From: JAMZMI01 sp039944535 | Lineage (GTDB): Bacteria; Bacteroidota; Bacteroidia; Cytophagales; Cyclobacteriaceae | DNA: 64,000 nucleotides | Reading direction: 5' to 3' | Assembly (NCBI GenBank): GCA_039944535.1 | Contig: JBDUYP010000004.1 | Location: 248,001-312,000 of the forward strand | Shown here: positions 54,454-63,705 of the stretch, piece by piece | Layout of the letters: each line of letters begins with the position of its first letter | Position numbering within the stretch: position 1 is the stretch's first letter | Notes under the pieces: generated by a model | Told to the model about the DNA's origin: nothing | The model's database searches: none | What the model saw: only the letters and a program-made list of their open reading frames with translations | Made by a program: the position numbers and the translations under genes

Positions 54454-55898
54454 TTATCAGTGTTATCTGTTTTTATGATTTTATTGGGGGTAAAGTACGG
54501 TTCGTCTCCAAATGGATGAGCGTTTTCACCTCTTTCCCCTACATCACCTATATCCTTCCGGGCCCACTCCAGATGTACGCTCAACTCAGCTACAACCTCC
54601 GGATTTGCTACTGCCACATTGGTGGTCTCCCCGATATCTTGCTCCAAATCATAAAGCATATAAGAATCAAACATCACCCGATCCTCGGGAGCAATATGTC
54701 TGGGCCATTTGGTGTATGCTATTGACTTACCTTCTGGCTGATGAGGTAGGTGAAGTTTCCATTTTCCTTTGCGGACAGCTCTAAGTTCCTGATGTTGATA
54801 GTAAAAAAACGTGCGGTCAAGCTTTTCACTTTTCCCATGAATAATATCAGCAATATCCACTCCGTCTATCACCCGATCTGAGGGAGCAGATACTCCAGCC
54901 AAGTGAGCAATGGTGGGTAGCCAATCGATGGTAGCAACTACCTGATCTGACTGCTCTCCTGCTGGCACTCTGTCTGGTCTCCATACTATTGCCGGCACAC
55001 GGAATCCACCTTCCCAGGCAGAGGTTTTAGCCCCTCGAAGAGGAAAAGCACTTCCAGCGTGTTCTTTCTTTATCCACCATGGGCCATTGTCACTCATAAA
55101 AATTACATAGGTGTTTTTGTCGAGTGTTTTTTCATTAAGTAAGTCAAGGATACGCCCTACCTGAAAATCGAGCTCTTCAATTACATCGCCATACAACCCA
55201 CGCTTCGATTTCCCTTTAAATTCATCAGAAACAGCCAGTTTGGTATGTGGCATGGTATGCGCGAGGTATAAGAAAAATGGTTGCTTCTGGTTTCTTTCTA
55301 TAAACTGAAGAGCTTCATCCGTGTAGCGACGTGTCAATGTGGACATGTCGGCATGCATCTCCACAAGCGTTTTATTTCTAATCAGGTGTACTCTGCTGTC
55401 ATTGCTGCTGGGGGTGAAAAATGAATAATCAAACCCCTGATCAGCTGGCAATAAGTCGGCACTGAATTTCTCCGGATTGTGACCGGCAAGATCCCATTTT
55501 CCGATCATGCCTGTGACGTACCCAGCTTGTTTCAATACCTCTGCAATGGTCACTTCTGTTAATGAAAGCTTGGGGTGTGGGGCTACTCCATTGTCATTTC
55601 GTGCGCTGCGCATGGGGTAGCATCCAGTCATCAAAGCTGCTCTGGAAGGGCCACACACTGTCTGCGCATAAAAGCTGGTGAGCTTCATGCCTTCGACTGC
55701 CATTTGGTCAATATTGGGTGTTTTTATGTCTGGGGAGCCGTAGCAGCCAAGATCATTGTATCCCTGATCATCTGTAAAGATGATGATGAAATTGGGCTTT
55801 TGATATGCATTATCCGCACAACCAGCTACTAGCAACACAAAAAATGCAGCAAGCAGCAAGGGGTATTTGTTTTGGCTATTGTTGGGTTGTGAATTCAT
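54450..55898 (-). CDS. S1 family sulfatase
   Basis: About 482 residues from the ATG at 55898 (MNSQPNNSQNKYPLLLAAFF), with lipobox LVAGC; the frame to 55934 would overlap the GH97 stop. Metal and catalytic parts are NFIIIFTDDQGYNDLGCYG, VCGPSRAALMTGCYP (formylglycine Cys in CxPSR), VTGMIGKWDLAGH, LAHTMPHTK and FMSDNGPWW. GKW is followed by DL instead of the usual HL, so one expected metal/substrate histidine is replaced. The enzyme would remove sulfate ester groups after maturation by a formylglycine-generating enzyme not present in the window. Confidence 0.93.
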   Translation of the reverse strand: MNSQPNNSQNKYPLLLAAFFVLLVAGCADNAYQKPNFIIIFTDDQGYNDLGCYGSPDIKTPNIDQMAVEGMKLTSFYAQTVCGPSRAALMTGCYPMRSARNDNGVAPHPKLSLTEVTIAEVLKQAGYVTGMIGKWDLAGHNPEKFSADLLPADQGFDYSFFTPSSNDSRVHLIRNKTLVEMHADMSTLTRRYTDEALQFIERNQKQPFFLYLAHTMPHTKLAVSDEFKGKSKRGLYGDVIEELDFQVGRILDLLNEKTLDKNTYVIFMSDNGPWWIKKEHAGSAFPLRGAKTSAWEGGFRVPAIVWRPDRVPAGEQSDQVVATIDWLPTIAHLAGVSAPSDRVIDGVDIADIIHGKSEKLDRTFFYYQHQELRAVRKGKWKLHLPHQPEGKSIAYTKWPRHIAPEDRVMFDSYMLYDLEQDIGETTNVAVANPEVVAELSVHLEWARKDIGDVGERGENAHPFGDEPYFTPNKIIKTDNTDK

Positions 55899-55906
55899 GT
55901 GAAAGT

Positions 55907-57811
55907 TTAAGGTTTCTGTCTGATCCACATGCAATGCCCGCCACCGGGAGCCATCAATGCATTTACTACATCACCTTTTATCACGGTACCGCTTCTAACC
56001 TGATAAGCTTCTGGGTTGGAAGTACCGTGTGTTTCCTCCGTATCTTCATAGTAGGTTACATCGTACTCCATACCTTCTTTCAGAAAATCTAAATTGATAT
56101 CTAAGGAACCCCCATTTTCATCATAGACAGATCCGATAAACCACTGCCCACCAAATCTTCGCGCGGTGGTGATAAAGTCACCCATTTTGGCATGAAGCAC
56201 CCTACTTTCACCCCATTTTCCCACAGGTTGTTTCTGTATGAATTCAAACAGGTCTGCTTTTGCTCCATAAGCTTCCGGTGCATCAGGAATACACACCAGC
56301 CCACTATGAATAACTAGCGAGCGAGCTGCCTCGGACACTACCGTAGACATGTAGGAATTCTTCTTCTTCGGTCCTTTTTGACGGTTTCCGGCATTGATCC
56401 CACTTAGATCAAAGTTTCCATTATTCATGTCCAGTGGCCCCTGGATGGCATTGATCAATGCCATTTTGATAAATGTTTCTGGCGTGAATGCTCGTCTGTA
56501 ATCCTGCTGTGCGTGACAATACTCTTTGGTGATAGCATTTGGCATGGTTCGCTCCACTCCGGTTATTGGTACCGGGCTATCATGAAAATCAACGAGTAGT
56601 TTGTTTTCAGCACTTTGCTCAATCGCATTTCTGGTAAAAGATTCATTTTCACCCATAAAGCCATATTTGATTCCCTTCATATTGAGTGATGCATAGTACT
56701 GGAAAAGCTGCTCATCACCATACTCTCCATGCCTGCGATCGTAATAAAGGAGCAGCTCCACGTCCTTTTCCGCAGCATAATCAATGACCTCTTGCAGGTC
56801 GAGCTTATCCGAAAGATCGAAATGTCCTGGAGTAACGTGTGTGTACCAGGCATCATCTATGAGGAAGTATTCTATGTCCTTTTCAGCAGCAAAGTCAATG
56901 AACCGCTTGTAGCTCTCCGTATTGATACCATAAGTAAAGCCATCTTCCGTAGTAAAGCCATGCACTCGCCAGTCCCATAATGTTTTGCCCGGTTTGATCC
57001 ACGATGGGTCTTCTATCTGCAATGGTGTAGCCAGGTTGAGCGGTACCTGATTGGTTACCAGATCTCCAAGCTTTTCATTGATCAAAATCACGCGCCATGG
57101 CGTGGCTTTCCGGTCTTCGTTTAACTGCGCTTTGTTTTCAGAAACAAGAGCTTTTGACTGATCATCATAAGCTATGTTCATGGTCTCAAAACCCGGGCAA
57201 GCAAACAGGTCAGATTCCAGCAGCGACAAATACGGGCTCCCGGCTTTTTCTACCACTATCGGAATCTTCAGTCGCGCTTTCTCTTCCCGACTTCCAATAT
57301 CGCCCAGCTTTATGGGCCCAAGGGGCACACGCTCACCACTCGGTGAGTAGATAACATGCTCCGGTGTGAGATTGTACTGGCAGAAAAACGTAACTTCTTT
57401 AGCTTCACCTGCTTGCGGAAGGTCATAGCGAAAGCCAACTCCATTGTCATAAACCCGAATGAAAAGTTTGGTGCTGGCCCCATCATAATCCATATCCAAA
57501 ACCAGCTCATTGTAATGATCATGAACTTCACTAAACTGTCCCCAAACGGGCTTCCAGCTGCTGTTACTGCTGTTTTGTTGAGAGTCTGTGATTTTGGCTT
57601 TCCTATCAGGAAAGAGTGATATTTCTGAAACGGCAATTAACTCCTCATCCTCTGCATTCACCGCATAGAAGGTCTTTCCTCCTTCGATGGTCACATTTAC
57701 AGAAATCCTTTCGTTTGGTGATTTTACTGTCAGTTGATGCTTGTCTTGATCACAAGCCACGAACGCAACAGCGATCAGCAGCCCGCAAAGCAATTTCAAG
57801 TTGACATTCAT
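55907..57811 (-). CDS. GH97 family glycosidase (lipoprotein)
   Basis: 634 residues with signal ending AVAFVAC. The N-terminal GH97 beta-sandwich has VKSPNERISVNVTIEGGKTF and LFIRVYDNGVGFRYDLP. The barrel carries INTESYKRFIDFAAEKDIEY, FLIDDAWYTH, GIKYGFMGENESF, LLVDFHDSPVPITGVERTMP and AYGAKADLFEF. In retaining GH97 alpha-galactosidases the nucleophile is an Asp at the spot where this protein has Gly (KYGF), so it more likely inverts, like SusB. GH97 covers alpha-glucosidases and alpha-galactosidases. With galT close, alpha-galactose is possible but not shown. Confidence 0.92.
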   Translation of the reverse strand: MNVNLKLLCGLLIAVAFVACDQDKHQLTVKSPNERISVNVTIEGGKTFYAVNAEDEELIAVSEISLFPDRKAKITDSQQNSSNSSWKPVWGQFSEVHDHYNELVLDMDYDGASTKLFIRVYDNGVGFRYDLPQAGEAKEVTFFCQYNLTPEHVIYSPSGERVPLGPIKLGDIGSREEKARLKIPIVVEKAGSPYLSLLESDLFACPGFETMNIAYDDQSKALVSENKAQLNEDRKATPWRVILINEKLGDLVTNQVPLNLATPLQIEDPSWIKPGKTLWDWRVHGFTTEDGFTYGINTESYKRFIDFAAEKDIEYFLIDDAWYTHVTPGHFDLSDKLDLQEVIDYAAEKDVELLLYYDRRHGEYGDEQLFQYYASLNMKGIKYGFMGENESFTRNAIEQSAENKLLVDFHDSPVPITGVERTMPNAITKEYCHAQQDYRRAFTPETFIKMALINAIQGPLDMNNGNFDLSGINAGNRQKGPKKKNSYMSTVVSEAARSLVIHSGLVCIPDAPEAYGAKADLFEFIQKQPVGKWGESRVLHAKMGDFITTARRFGGQWFIGSVYDENGGSLDINLDFLKEGMEYDVTYYEDTEETHGTSNPEAYQVRSGTVIKGDVVNALMAPGGGHCMWIRQKP

Positions 57812-57823
57812 GGTGCTAAGGAA

Positions 57824-59389
57824 TTAGTTGATTATTGATTGAATTTGTTTCCAGCCATCCATTCCATCATTTTGCTGAGCAACGCCATCGGTGCTTCTTC
57901 CATTTAGAATGATTTCCTTTAGGGCGTTTTTTAGTTCTGCTACTTTCTCAGGGTATTCAGCAACCAGGTTATTGGTTTCACCCATATCTTCTTTCAGGTT
58001 ATAAAGCTGCATAGCTGGCAATTTCAGGTTTTCCGATTTGATATCTCTACCTCTTGGGTAGCTCCATCCACCTGAACCTTCACAAAAGCTCAACTTCCAA
58101 TCTCCTTGCCTGACGGCAAATGAACCATTTATGGAGTGATGTACCGTATATTCTCGAATGTCACGATCGCTTTGACCGGTGATGAGCGGCAGCATACTGT
58201 AGCTATCTTCTCCTTCGTCATCTTTCAACTCATATCCCGTAAGGTCTGCACATGTGGAGAAAAAATCAGTGGTACAGATCGTCTTGTCTGACTGTGCATT
58301 TTTTATTCCTTTGGCAGGCCACTCCACGATAAATGGCACTCGATGACCTCCTTCATAAATATCTGATTTCATCCCTCTAAACTGATAACTTGGGTCATGC
58401 TTTACTCTTGCCAATTCCTCAAAATCTGCTTTCGGAGAGCAGCCATTGTCACTGGTAAAAACAATCAGCGTATTGTCTGAAATACCTTGTTTTCTTAGCG
58501 TTTCCCTAATTTGGCGTACAACATCGTCCACCTGCATCACAAAATCGCCATACATGTTTGTATTGCTTTTACCCAAAAACTCAGTAGTGGGCAAAATAGG
58601 TGTATGTGGAGCAGGCAGTGGAAAGTAAAGGAAGAATGGTTCCTGTCCTTTCGCTTTTTGATCGATATACTGAACAGCCTTATCGGTCAGGTCTTGAAGC
58701 ACGTTTGTGTGGTCAAAATCATCTGCTGTCAGTCCTTTTCTCCAAAAACCTTTTTCATCTACGGATACAGTTGTTTTGGTAGGAACCATGGTAGGCATAT
58801 CATTTTCCACATAGACATAAGGTGGCATATCCAGTGATCCACAAAACCCAAACGAGTAATCGAAACCGTGACTTTTCGGGCCATTTTTTATTGGCTGTGT
58901 AAAATCTACCTCGGGGCTTGCTTTGAGTTTGTTGATGCCATTTACGACCTTATCTACAAATGGCCAATCCCAGCCCATGTGCCACTTGCCAATGAATGCC
59001 GTGGTATAACCTTGGGTCTTGAGCAGGTCTGCTACGGTAGTTCGCTCCTTTTTGATCAATGATTTGGAATAGCCACTGAGCACAGAGGATTTCAACGAGG
59101 TACGCCAGTTGTATCTTCCTGTAAGAATACTGTACCTGGTGGGGGTACACACAGCAGAAGTGGTGTGCGCGTCGGTGAACATGACACCATTTTCAGCCAT
59201 CGCATCCAGATTTGGAGTTGGGATTTTTCCGTTAGGATTAAATGATTGCACATCTCCATACCCCAAATCATCAGCCAAAATATAGATGATATTGGGCTTC
59301 TCAGGGCTTTGTACTGCCCCGGTCTTTTTTTCCGAACAGGAAAAAATGAGAACAAAAACCACAACTAAAAGTAAATTAATCCCTTTCAT
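57824..59389 (-). CDS. S1 family sulfatase (lipoprotein)
   Basis: 521 residues with lipobox LIFSC. Catalytic region: NIIYILADDLGYGDVQSFNP, then SAVCTPTRYSILTGRYNWRT with formylglycine Cys in CTPTR, FIGKWHMGWDWPF, FPLPAPHTPI, VFTSDNGCSP and EGGHRVPFIVEWP. The CTPTR and RYNWR pattern fits the arylsulfatase A-like group of marine Bacteroidota. It sits between GH97 (12-base gap) and the 330-base gap at 59390-59720. Confidence 0.95.
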   Translation of the reverse strand: MKGINLLLVVVFVLIFSCSEKKTGAVQSPEKPNIIYILADDLGYGDVQSFNPNGKIPTPNLDAMAENGVMFTDAHTTSAVCTPTRYSILTGRYNWRTSLKSSVLSGYSKSLIKKERTTVADLLKTQGYTTAFIGKWHMGWDWPFVDKVVNGINKLKASPEVDFTQPIKNGPKSHGFDYSFGFCGSLDMPPYVYVENDMPTMVPTKTTVSVDEKGFWRKGLTADDFDHTNVLQDLTDKAVQYIDQKAKGQEPFFLYFPLPAPHTPILPTTEFLGKSNTNMYGDFVMQVDDVVRQIRETLRKQGISDNTLIVFTSDNGCSPKADFEELARVKHDPSYQFRGMKSDIYEGGHRVPFIVEWPAKGIKNAQSDKTICTTDFFSTCADLTGYELKDDEGEDSYSMLPLITGQSDRDIREYTVHHSINGSFAVRQGDWKLSFCEGSGGWSYPRGRDIKSENLKLPAMQLYNLKEDMGETNNLVAEYPEKVAELKNALKEIILNGRSTDGVAQQNDGMDGWKQIQSIIN

Positions 59390-59720
59390 AGCTTTCTAAT
59401 TTATATCAACTCGACGTTCAAATTCTGACACAACATTTCATTTATTCAACAAGCAACTTAAGCGGCAGCAAAACCTTTGCTCCAGTTTATCATTGGTGAT
59501 TAATCATGAAGGATTCTTGTGTAAGCAATCATCTCAATCTTTGATTGCTTGCTCATTGACAAGCCATTTTTTAAATTAAATTTTTCCAGTGGCATACCTG
59601 GGTATATCACCAAATAATCGTTGCGCACTGCTGTGCGCTATGAGTAAAAATCCCTCATCAAGATTTCATCAATGATAGCAGGTCTTTGTCCCCTTGCTGA
59701 TCTTTCTTTTCCCACATCAA
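59390..59720. other. 331-base intergenic region with several hairpins
   Basis: It is the longest gap in locus B. AAGCAATCA (59523-59531) pairs with TGATTGCTT (59542-59550). GCGCAC (59623-59628) pairs with GTGCGC (59633-59638). An ATACC/GGTAT palindrome precedes it. No ORF is credible and no exact TAnnTTTG is visible. It may hold a processing site or an internal promoter for the downstream genes. Confidence 0.45.
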
Positions 59721-62300
59721 TTAATCATTCGAGATGTTCTTATGAGGCGGCTCGCTATATTTTGGAGCACCGTTTGTATTTATCAAGGCTTTAACCGCGT
59801 ATTTATCCGTACCTCTTAGATCTCCTGCGGGAATGGATACCACATAAGAATCATCCGCAACCTGTTCTGTGAAATAGGTTTGCTCCTCCACATTGAGGTA
59901 TGAAATATTGCTAATGGCCACTCCAAAATACACATCGCCATCCGTTGGAAAATTCTTGAATTTGACAGTGACCTTGAATGCGTCACCCTCTTTGGTGATA
60001 TCAGCCACTTTCAACTCTAGCAGCTCGTCTGATTTGATCAGCGTGGCAGTATTGGCGAAGAAGTTGGTTTCTCCCGATGCATTGTAAGACTTTACCGAAT
60101 AGAATATTTCGTTGACATCCGGGTTTTTATCTATGTAAGTATCTCCACTTATCTCATCTGCAATCTCCACAAAATTGTATGGTGACTTTCCTCTATAAAC
60201 CCTATACTTCACACCATCGTTGATGGTGTCTTGCACAAGCCATTTCAGATGAACACCATCTTGAGCTTCTTTAGCAGAAATATTTCTCGGAGGAATTGGC
60301 AAATCCTCTTTACAGGTAATATTAACATTATCAGAAGCCTCACTCTCACCAAGACCATTGTATGCTTTTACCCAAAACCTATAAGGCTTGTCATACTGAA
60401 GATTTTCTACCCTGTATCCAAACACATTGCCAGCATCATGGACGGTGATCTTTCCTTTAGCATCCTGCTGATAAACCTTGTACCCGTTAGCGCCTTTTAC
60501 ACTTTGCCAAAAAATCGTCGCTGTTTGATATCGTCTTGCCGTTTGGAATATAGACGGTGCTTGCGGCTTGGCAAATTTGATTTCAACCGCATTGGAAAAA
60601 GTCCCGACACCTTCGGAATTTACACCCGCTACGCTTAATTGATACACAGCCTGATCTTCAAAATCATCAAGCCCTACACTAGTGTTTTCGGCATCTACCT
60701 TTATTTCTTTGACTCCTTCAGAAGAGGAGACTTTTAGAATGTAACTGTCTACATTTTCCAGTTTCCACCATTTGATCATGGCTCCCTGATCCGTAATTTG
60801 AGTATTGAAAATACGGCTTTGAGTAGGCACAATGGTCTGCTCTTTGGCCCATTTGACGAAAGTTACACTATAAGGCTTTACGGTAAACTCTTTGGTGTTT
60901 GTAGTAAATGAGATAATATCTGATGCTTGTCCTTTGCCATCTTCAGAAAAAATATGAAGGCCTGCAAGCTCCGTATTCAAATTCGAATTATTGAATTCGA
61001 TTTTAGGCTTAATCGTCTCGCCAGAGCGATTGCAAATCATCAGATAGTCATAAGCTCCTACCCCTTTGAAACCTCGGGCGTACCATCCTTGCTCCTGGCG
61101 TCCTTTCATGCCGGGAACGATAGGGCCGCCAGAAATTTCAGATTTGAAAGTATAATCTGCATTATTGGTAGCCTGATGAACCAGGTAAATCGCCTTGCCT
61201 TCATTGGAAAATTTGACTCCTGTTCTTAAAGCATCAGTGTCCAGTTCCTCTCCATTTTTAAATGCCTGGACAATTTCCTTGTTCCAGTTTTTTTCAGGAT
61301 GTGCTTTATTACTGATTTCATGAGAACCAATGAGAAAAGCATTTTCATGTTCGAGTTGTCTGAGTGTGTATTCGGCGTTGTAAATGGCCGAATAAACCCG
61401 GCTCAATGCCCCGTTCCAGGTTCCAAACTCTGTCACCATCAATGGAGCACCTTCCCATGTAAACTCCTCTATTTGCTGCATAGCTTCGGGAGAAGTGGCC
61501 TGAATCAATTTGGTGTTTCCACGTCTGTAAGCCGAATCAAAAGGTTCCTTTCCGCCAATATGGGGAGCGTATGAGTGTTTGGAAAACACATTGTAATAGT
61601 GCCCGTTGGCCTCTTGATAAGAATAGATTTCTCTCATAAATCCCCAGATACCATCCCAGGTAAAGTTCAAGGCCAGTTTTGCATCTGGAAATACTGATTT
61701 GATAGAGTCAGCAAATGGCTTCATTTTGAGGGCATAGTCTGCACCATCATTCCACCAATACCTATCTCGGTTGGGCACGTAGAAGTAAGGCTCGTTACAA
61801 AACTGCCATGCCTCCACCTCAATATCGTTATTCTTGCAAAATCTGGCCAGTTCGGCTGCTATTTGGGGTGTTTCTGTGAAGCCATTGATCGTAACGACCA
61901 GTTTACCACCGACACGGCCCAAAACCTGATAAAGATCCGCAATGGTGTGTGGTCCTTTTACATGTGTGAAGGCGTAACCTTTCAAATACTGCCCCTGATG
62001 GTCAAATTGCCATGCATAATCATAGTCGTAAAGGCCAGTTGCTGAATTGAAAGCATCGCCCATAGTTCCTGAGAAATATCTAAGCCAGCCAGGTTTCATG
62101 CTATCTACAGCTGCTATAAAATCGGGATGAGAATAGCTCCATACTTTATCTGCTATTCGCACATTGAAACCACTCGCTCCTTTGATCAAACTATGTCCTC
62201 CCTCATCAGATAAACTGATGACAGGCTGGCTTTCATTTTGCGGGGTGCACCCCATTGCAATGAAGCATAATAGTAAACCGAAAATTTTGAGGTTATTCAT
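59721..62300 (-). CDS. Clan GH-A-like glycosidase with FN3 domains (lipoprotein)
   Basis: 859 residues with lipobox AMGC. Residues about 30-480 form a TIM-barrel-like domain: an acid/base Glu in WQFCNEPYF (E170) and a likely nucleophile in LMVTEFGTWNG (E291), 121 residues apart as in retaining clan GH-A enzymes. Then come FN3 domains (about 500-590, 590-675 and 680-760; PSIFQTARRYQTATIFWQSV, PPRNISAKEAQDGVHLKWLV) and a C-terminal beta module. I cannot name the family: GH39, GH51 and GH79 have similar layout. It overlaps the upstream sulfatase gene by 8 bases. Confidence 0.75.
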   Translation of the reverse strand: MNNLKIFGLLLCFIAMGCTPQNESQPVISLSDEGGHSLIKGASGFNVRIADKVWSYSHPDFIAAVDSMKPGWLRYFSGTMGDAFNSATGLYDYDYAWQFDHQGQYLKGYAFTHVKGPHTIADLYQVLGRVGGKLVVTINGFTETPQIAAELARFCKNNDIEVEAWQFCNEPYFYVPNRDRYWWNDGADYALKMKPFADSIKSVFPDAKLALNFTWDGIWGFMREIYSYQEANGHYYNVFSKHSYAPHIGGKEPFDSAYRRGNTKLIQATSPEAMQQIEEFTWEGAPLMVTEFGTWNGALSRVYSAIYNAEYTLRQLEHENAFLIGSHEISNKAHPEKNWNKEIVQAFKNGEELDTDALRTGVKFSNEGKAIYLVHQATNNADYTFKSEISGGPIVPGMKGRQEQGWYARGFKGVGAYDYLMICNRSGETIKPKIEFNNSNLNTELAGLHIFSEDGKGQASDIISFTTNTKEFTVKPYSVTFVKWAKEQTIVPTQSRIFNTQITDQGAMIKWWKLENVDSYILKVSSSEGVKEIKVDAENTSVGLDDFEDQAVYQLSVAGVNSEGVGTFSNAVEIKFAKPQAPSIFQTARRYQTATIFWQSVKGANGYKVYQQDAKGKITVHDAGNVFGYRVENLQYDKPYRFWVKAYNGLGESEASDNVNITCKEDLPIPPRNISAKEAQDGVHLKWLVQDTINDGVKYRVYRGKSPYNFVEIADEISGDTYIDKNPDVNEIFYSVKSYNASGETNFFANTATLIKSDELLELKVADITKEGDAFKVTVKFKNFPTDGDVYFGVAISNISYLNVEEQTYFTEQVADDSYVVSIPAGDLRGTDKYAVKALINTNGAPKYSEPPHKNISND

Positions 62301-63705
62301 AGCTGTGTATTAGTTTTCTTATTTTCCCTATTTGGCTTGTCACATCCCATTCCGCGATCTTCTTTAACCACATGGTTCTGGCCGAATCACTTTCGGAGAA
62401 TTGCCCCTGATCCCTGGTATCTATTACCCAGTCATCTAGCAGATCACGCATTTTGTTCAGTGTGGCTATATGCTCTGCTGAAGACGCCAAATTGTGTAAT
62501 TCATGAGGATCGGCTATTACATCGTACAGCTCTTCAACTGGTTTACCGGGTTGTAAAAATTTCAGCTGATCCTGATTGAGTTGACCTTTATCCGCCAGTT
62601 CCTGCATCAGCATCCACATGGGATAATAAGCCTGTTTGTATTTGTTGGGCTGCATATAGGGCAATTCCGGCTTGTAGTTTCTAATGTATTTATAACGCTT
62701 GCCACGGACAGCCCGCACACGTTCATCGGACTCATCACACCGATCTCTGGCGGCATAAATGTAATCACGAGGGTCAGCATCCATAAAGTTATTTCCTTGC
62801 ATAGCAGAAGGGATGTCCAACCCTGCCAGACCCAGAGACGTTGGCAATAAGTCTATACCACTTATCATTTGATCACTCACGCTTCCGCCTTTCTGGTTAG
62901 GTTTCTTAATGATTAGAGGAATATGTAAGCCCGGATCATAGAGCCACTGCTTTCCACGGATGTGGTTTCTTCCATGATCTCCAAAAAGCATGACAATTGT
63001 ATTTTTATCCAAACCATCTCGCTTTAGTTTTTGCATGACCTCTCCTACCATGTTATCTAAGAGCATTGCTTTGGTGAGGTATTGAGCCCAGTCCAGTCTG
63101 GCCACCGGATGATCCGGGTAATATGGTGGCAAATGCACAGAATCAGGATCTACCAACAGTGTATCGGGCATTTTATACAGCATCCGGTGCACCGGAGCGA
63201 AATTGACCTGAGCATAAAATGGTTGGTTGGTTTTCAGTGAGTCCCAGTGCTTTGACTGAAATAGCTCACCGTGATCAAAATTCAAATCTTTTTTGCCTGT
63301 ACCCTTGAAGTTATCAAAGCCGTGTTTGATGTTGGCAGTGAAGTATCCATATTGGGCAAACCACTCCGGAGCTGTTTTGACTGAATCGGGCAAGGTGAAT
63401 CCGTCACCCCTATGACTTCTATGATGGTGAGCACCTATGGTAGTTTGGTACATTCCAGTCATGAAAGCAGATCTGCTGGGCGAACAAACAGGCGCACTCG
63501 TAAAAGCATGTGTATATACGGTTCCTTCCTGTGCAATCTGATCAATATTGGGAGTATGCAGGTCGGTATTGCCATAGCAACTCAGATCGGGGCTAAAGTC
63601 TTCTATGACCAACCAAAGTATATTGAGTTCAGACTTTTGTTCCTCCGTTTGTTGCTCACAGCCAACTAAGGCCAAAACTAGTAATATGGTGAGCAGGCGT
63701 TTCAT
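62293..63705 (-). CDS. S1 family sulfatase (lipoprotein)
   Basis: 470 residues with signal ending LVGC. Features are NILWLVIEDFSPDLSCYGNT, SAPVCSPSRSAFMTGMYQTT (CxPSR), AHHHRSHRGDGF, TANIKHGFDNFKGTGK, VNFAPVHRMLYK, and LFGDHGRNHIRGKQWLYDPG. The IEDFSPDLSCYG and GAHHHRS patterns resemble heparan N-sulfatase/S1_8-like enzymes, though the true substrate class cannot be fixed. The ATG overlaps the preceding sulfatase stop by 4 bases. Confidence 0.94.
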   Translation of the reverse strand: MKRLLTILLVLALVGCEQQTEEQKSELNILWLVIEDFSPDLSCYGNTDLHTPNIDQIAQEGTVYTHAFTSAPVCSPSRSAFMTGMYQTTIGAHHHRSHRGDGFTLPDSVKTAPEWFAQYGYFTANIKHGFDNFKGTGKKDLNFDHGELFQSKHWDSLKTNQPFYAQVNFAPVHRMLYKMPDTLLVDPDSVHLPPYYPDHPVARLDWAQYLTKAMLLDNMVGEVMQKLKRDGLDKNTIVMLFGDHGRNHIRGKQWLYDPGLHIPLIIKKPNQKGGSVSDQMISGIDLLPTSLGLAGLDIPSAMQGNNFMDADPRDYIYAARDRCDESDERVRAVRGKRYKYIRNYKPELPYMQPNKYKQAYYPMWMLMQELADKGQLNQDQLKFLQPGKPVEELYDVIADPHELHNLASSAEHIATLNKMRDLLDDWVIDTRDQGQFSESDSARTMWLKKIAEWDVTSQIGKIRKLIHSYE

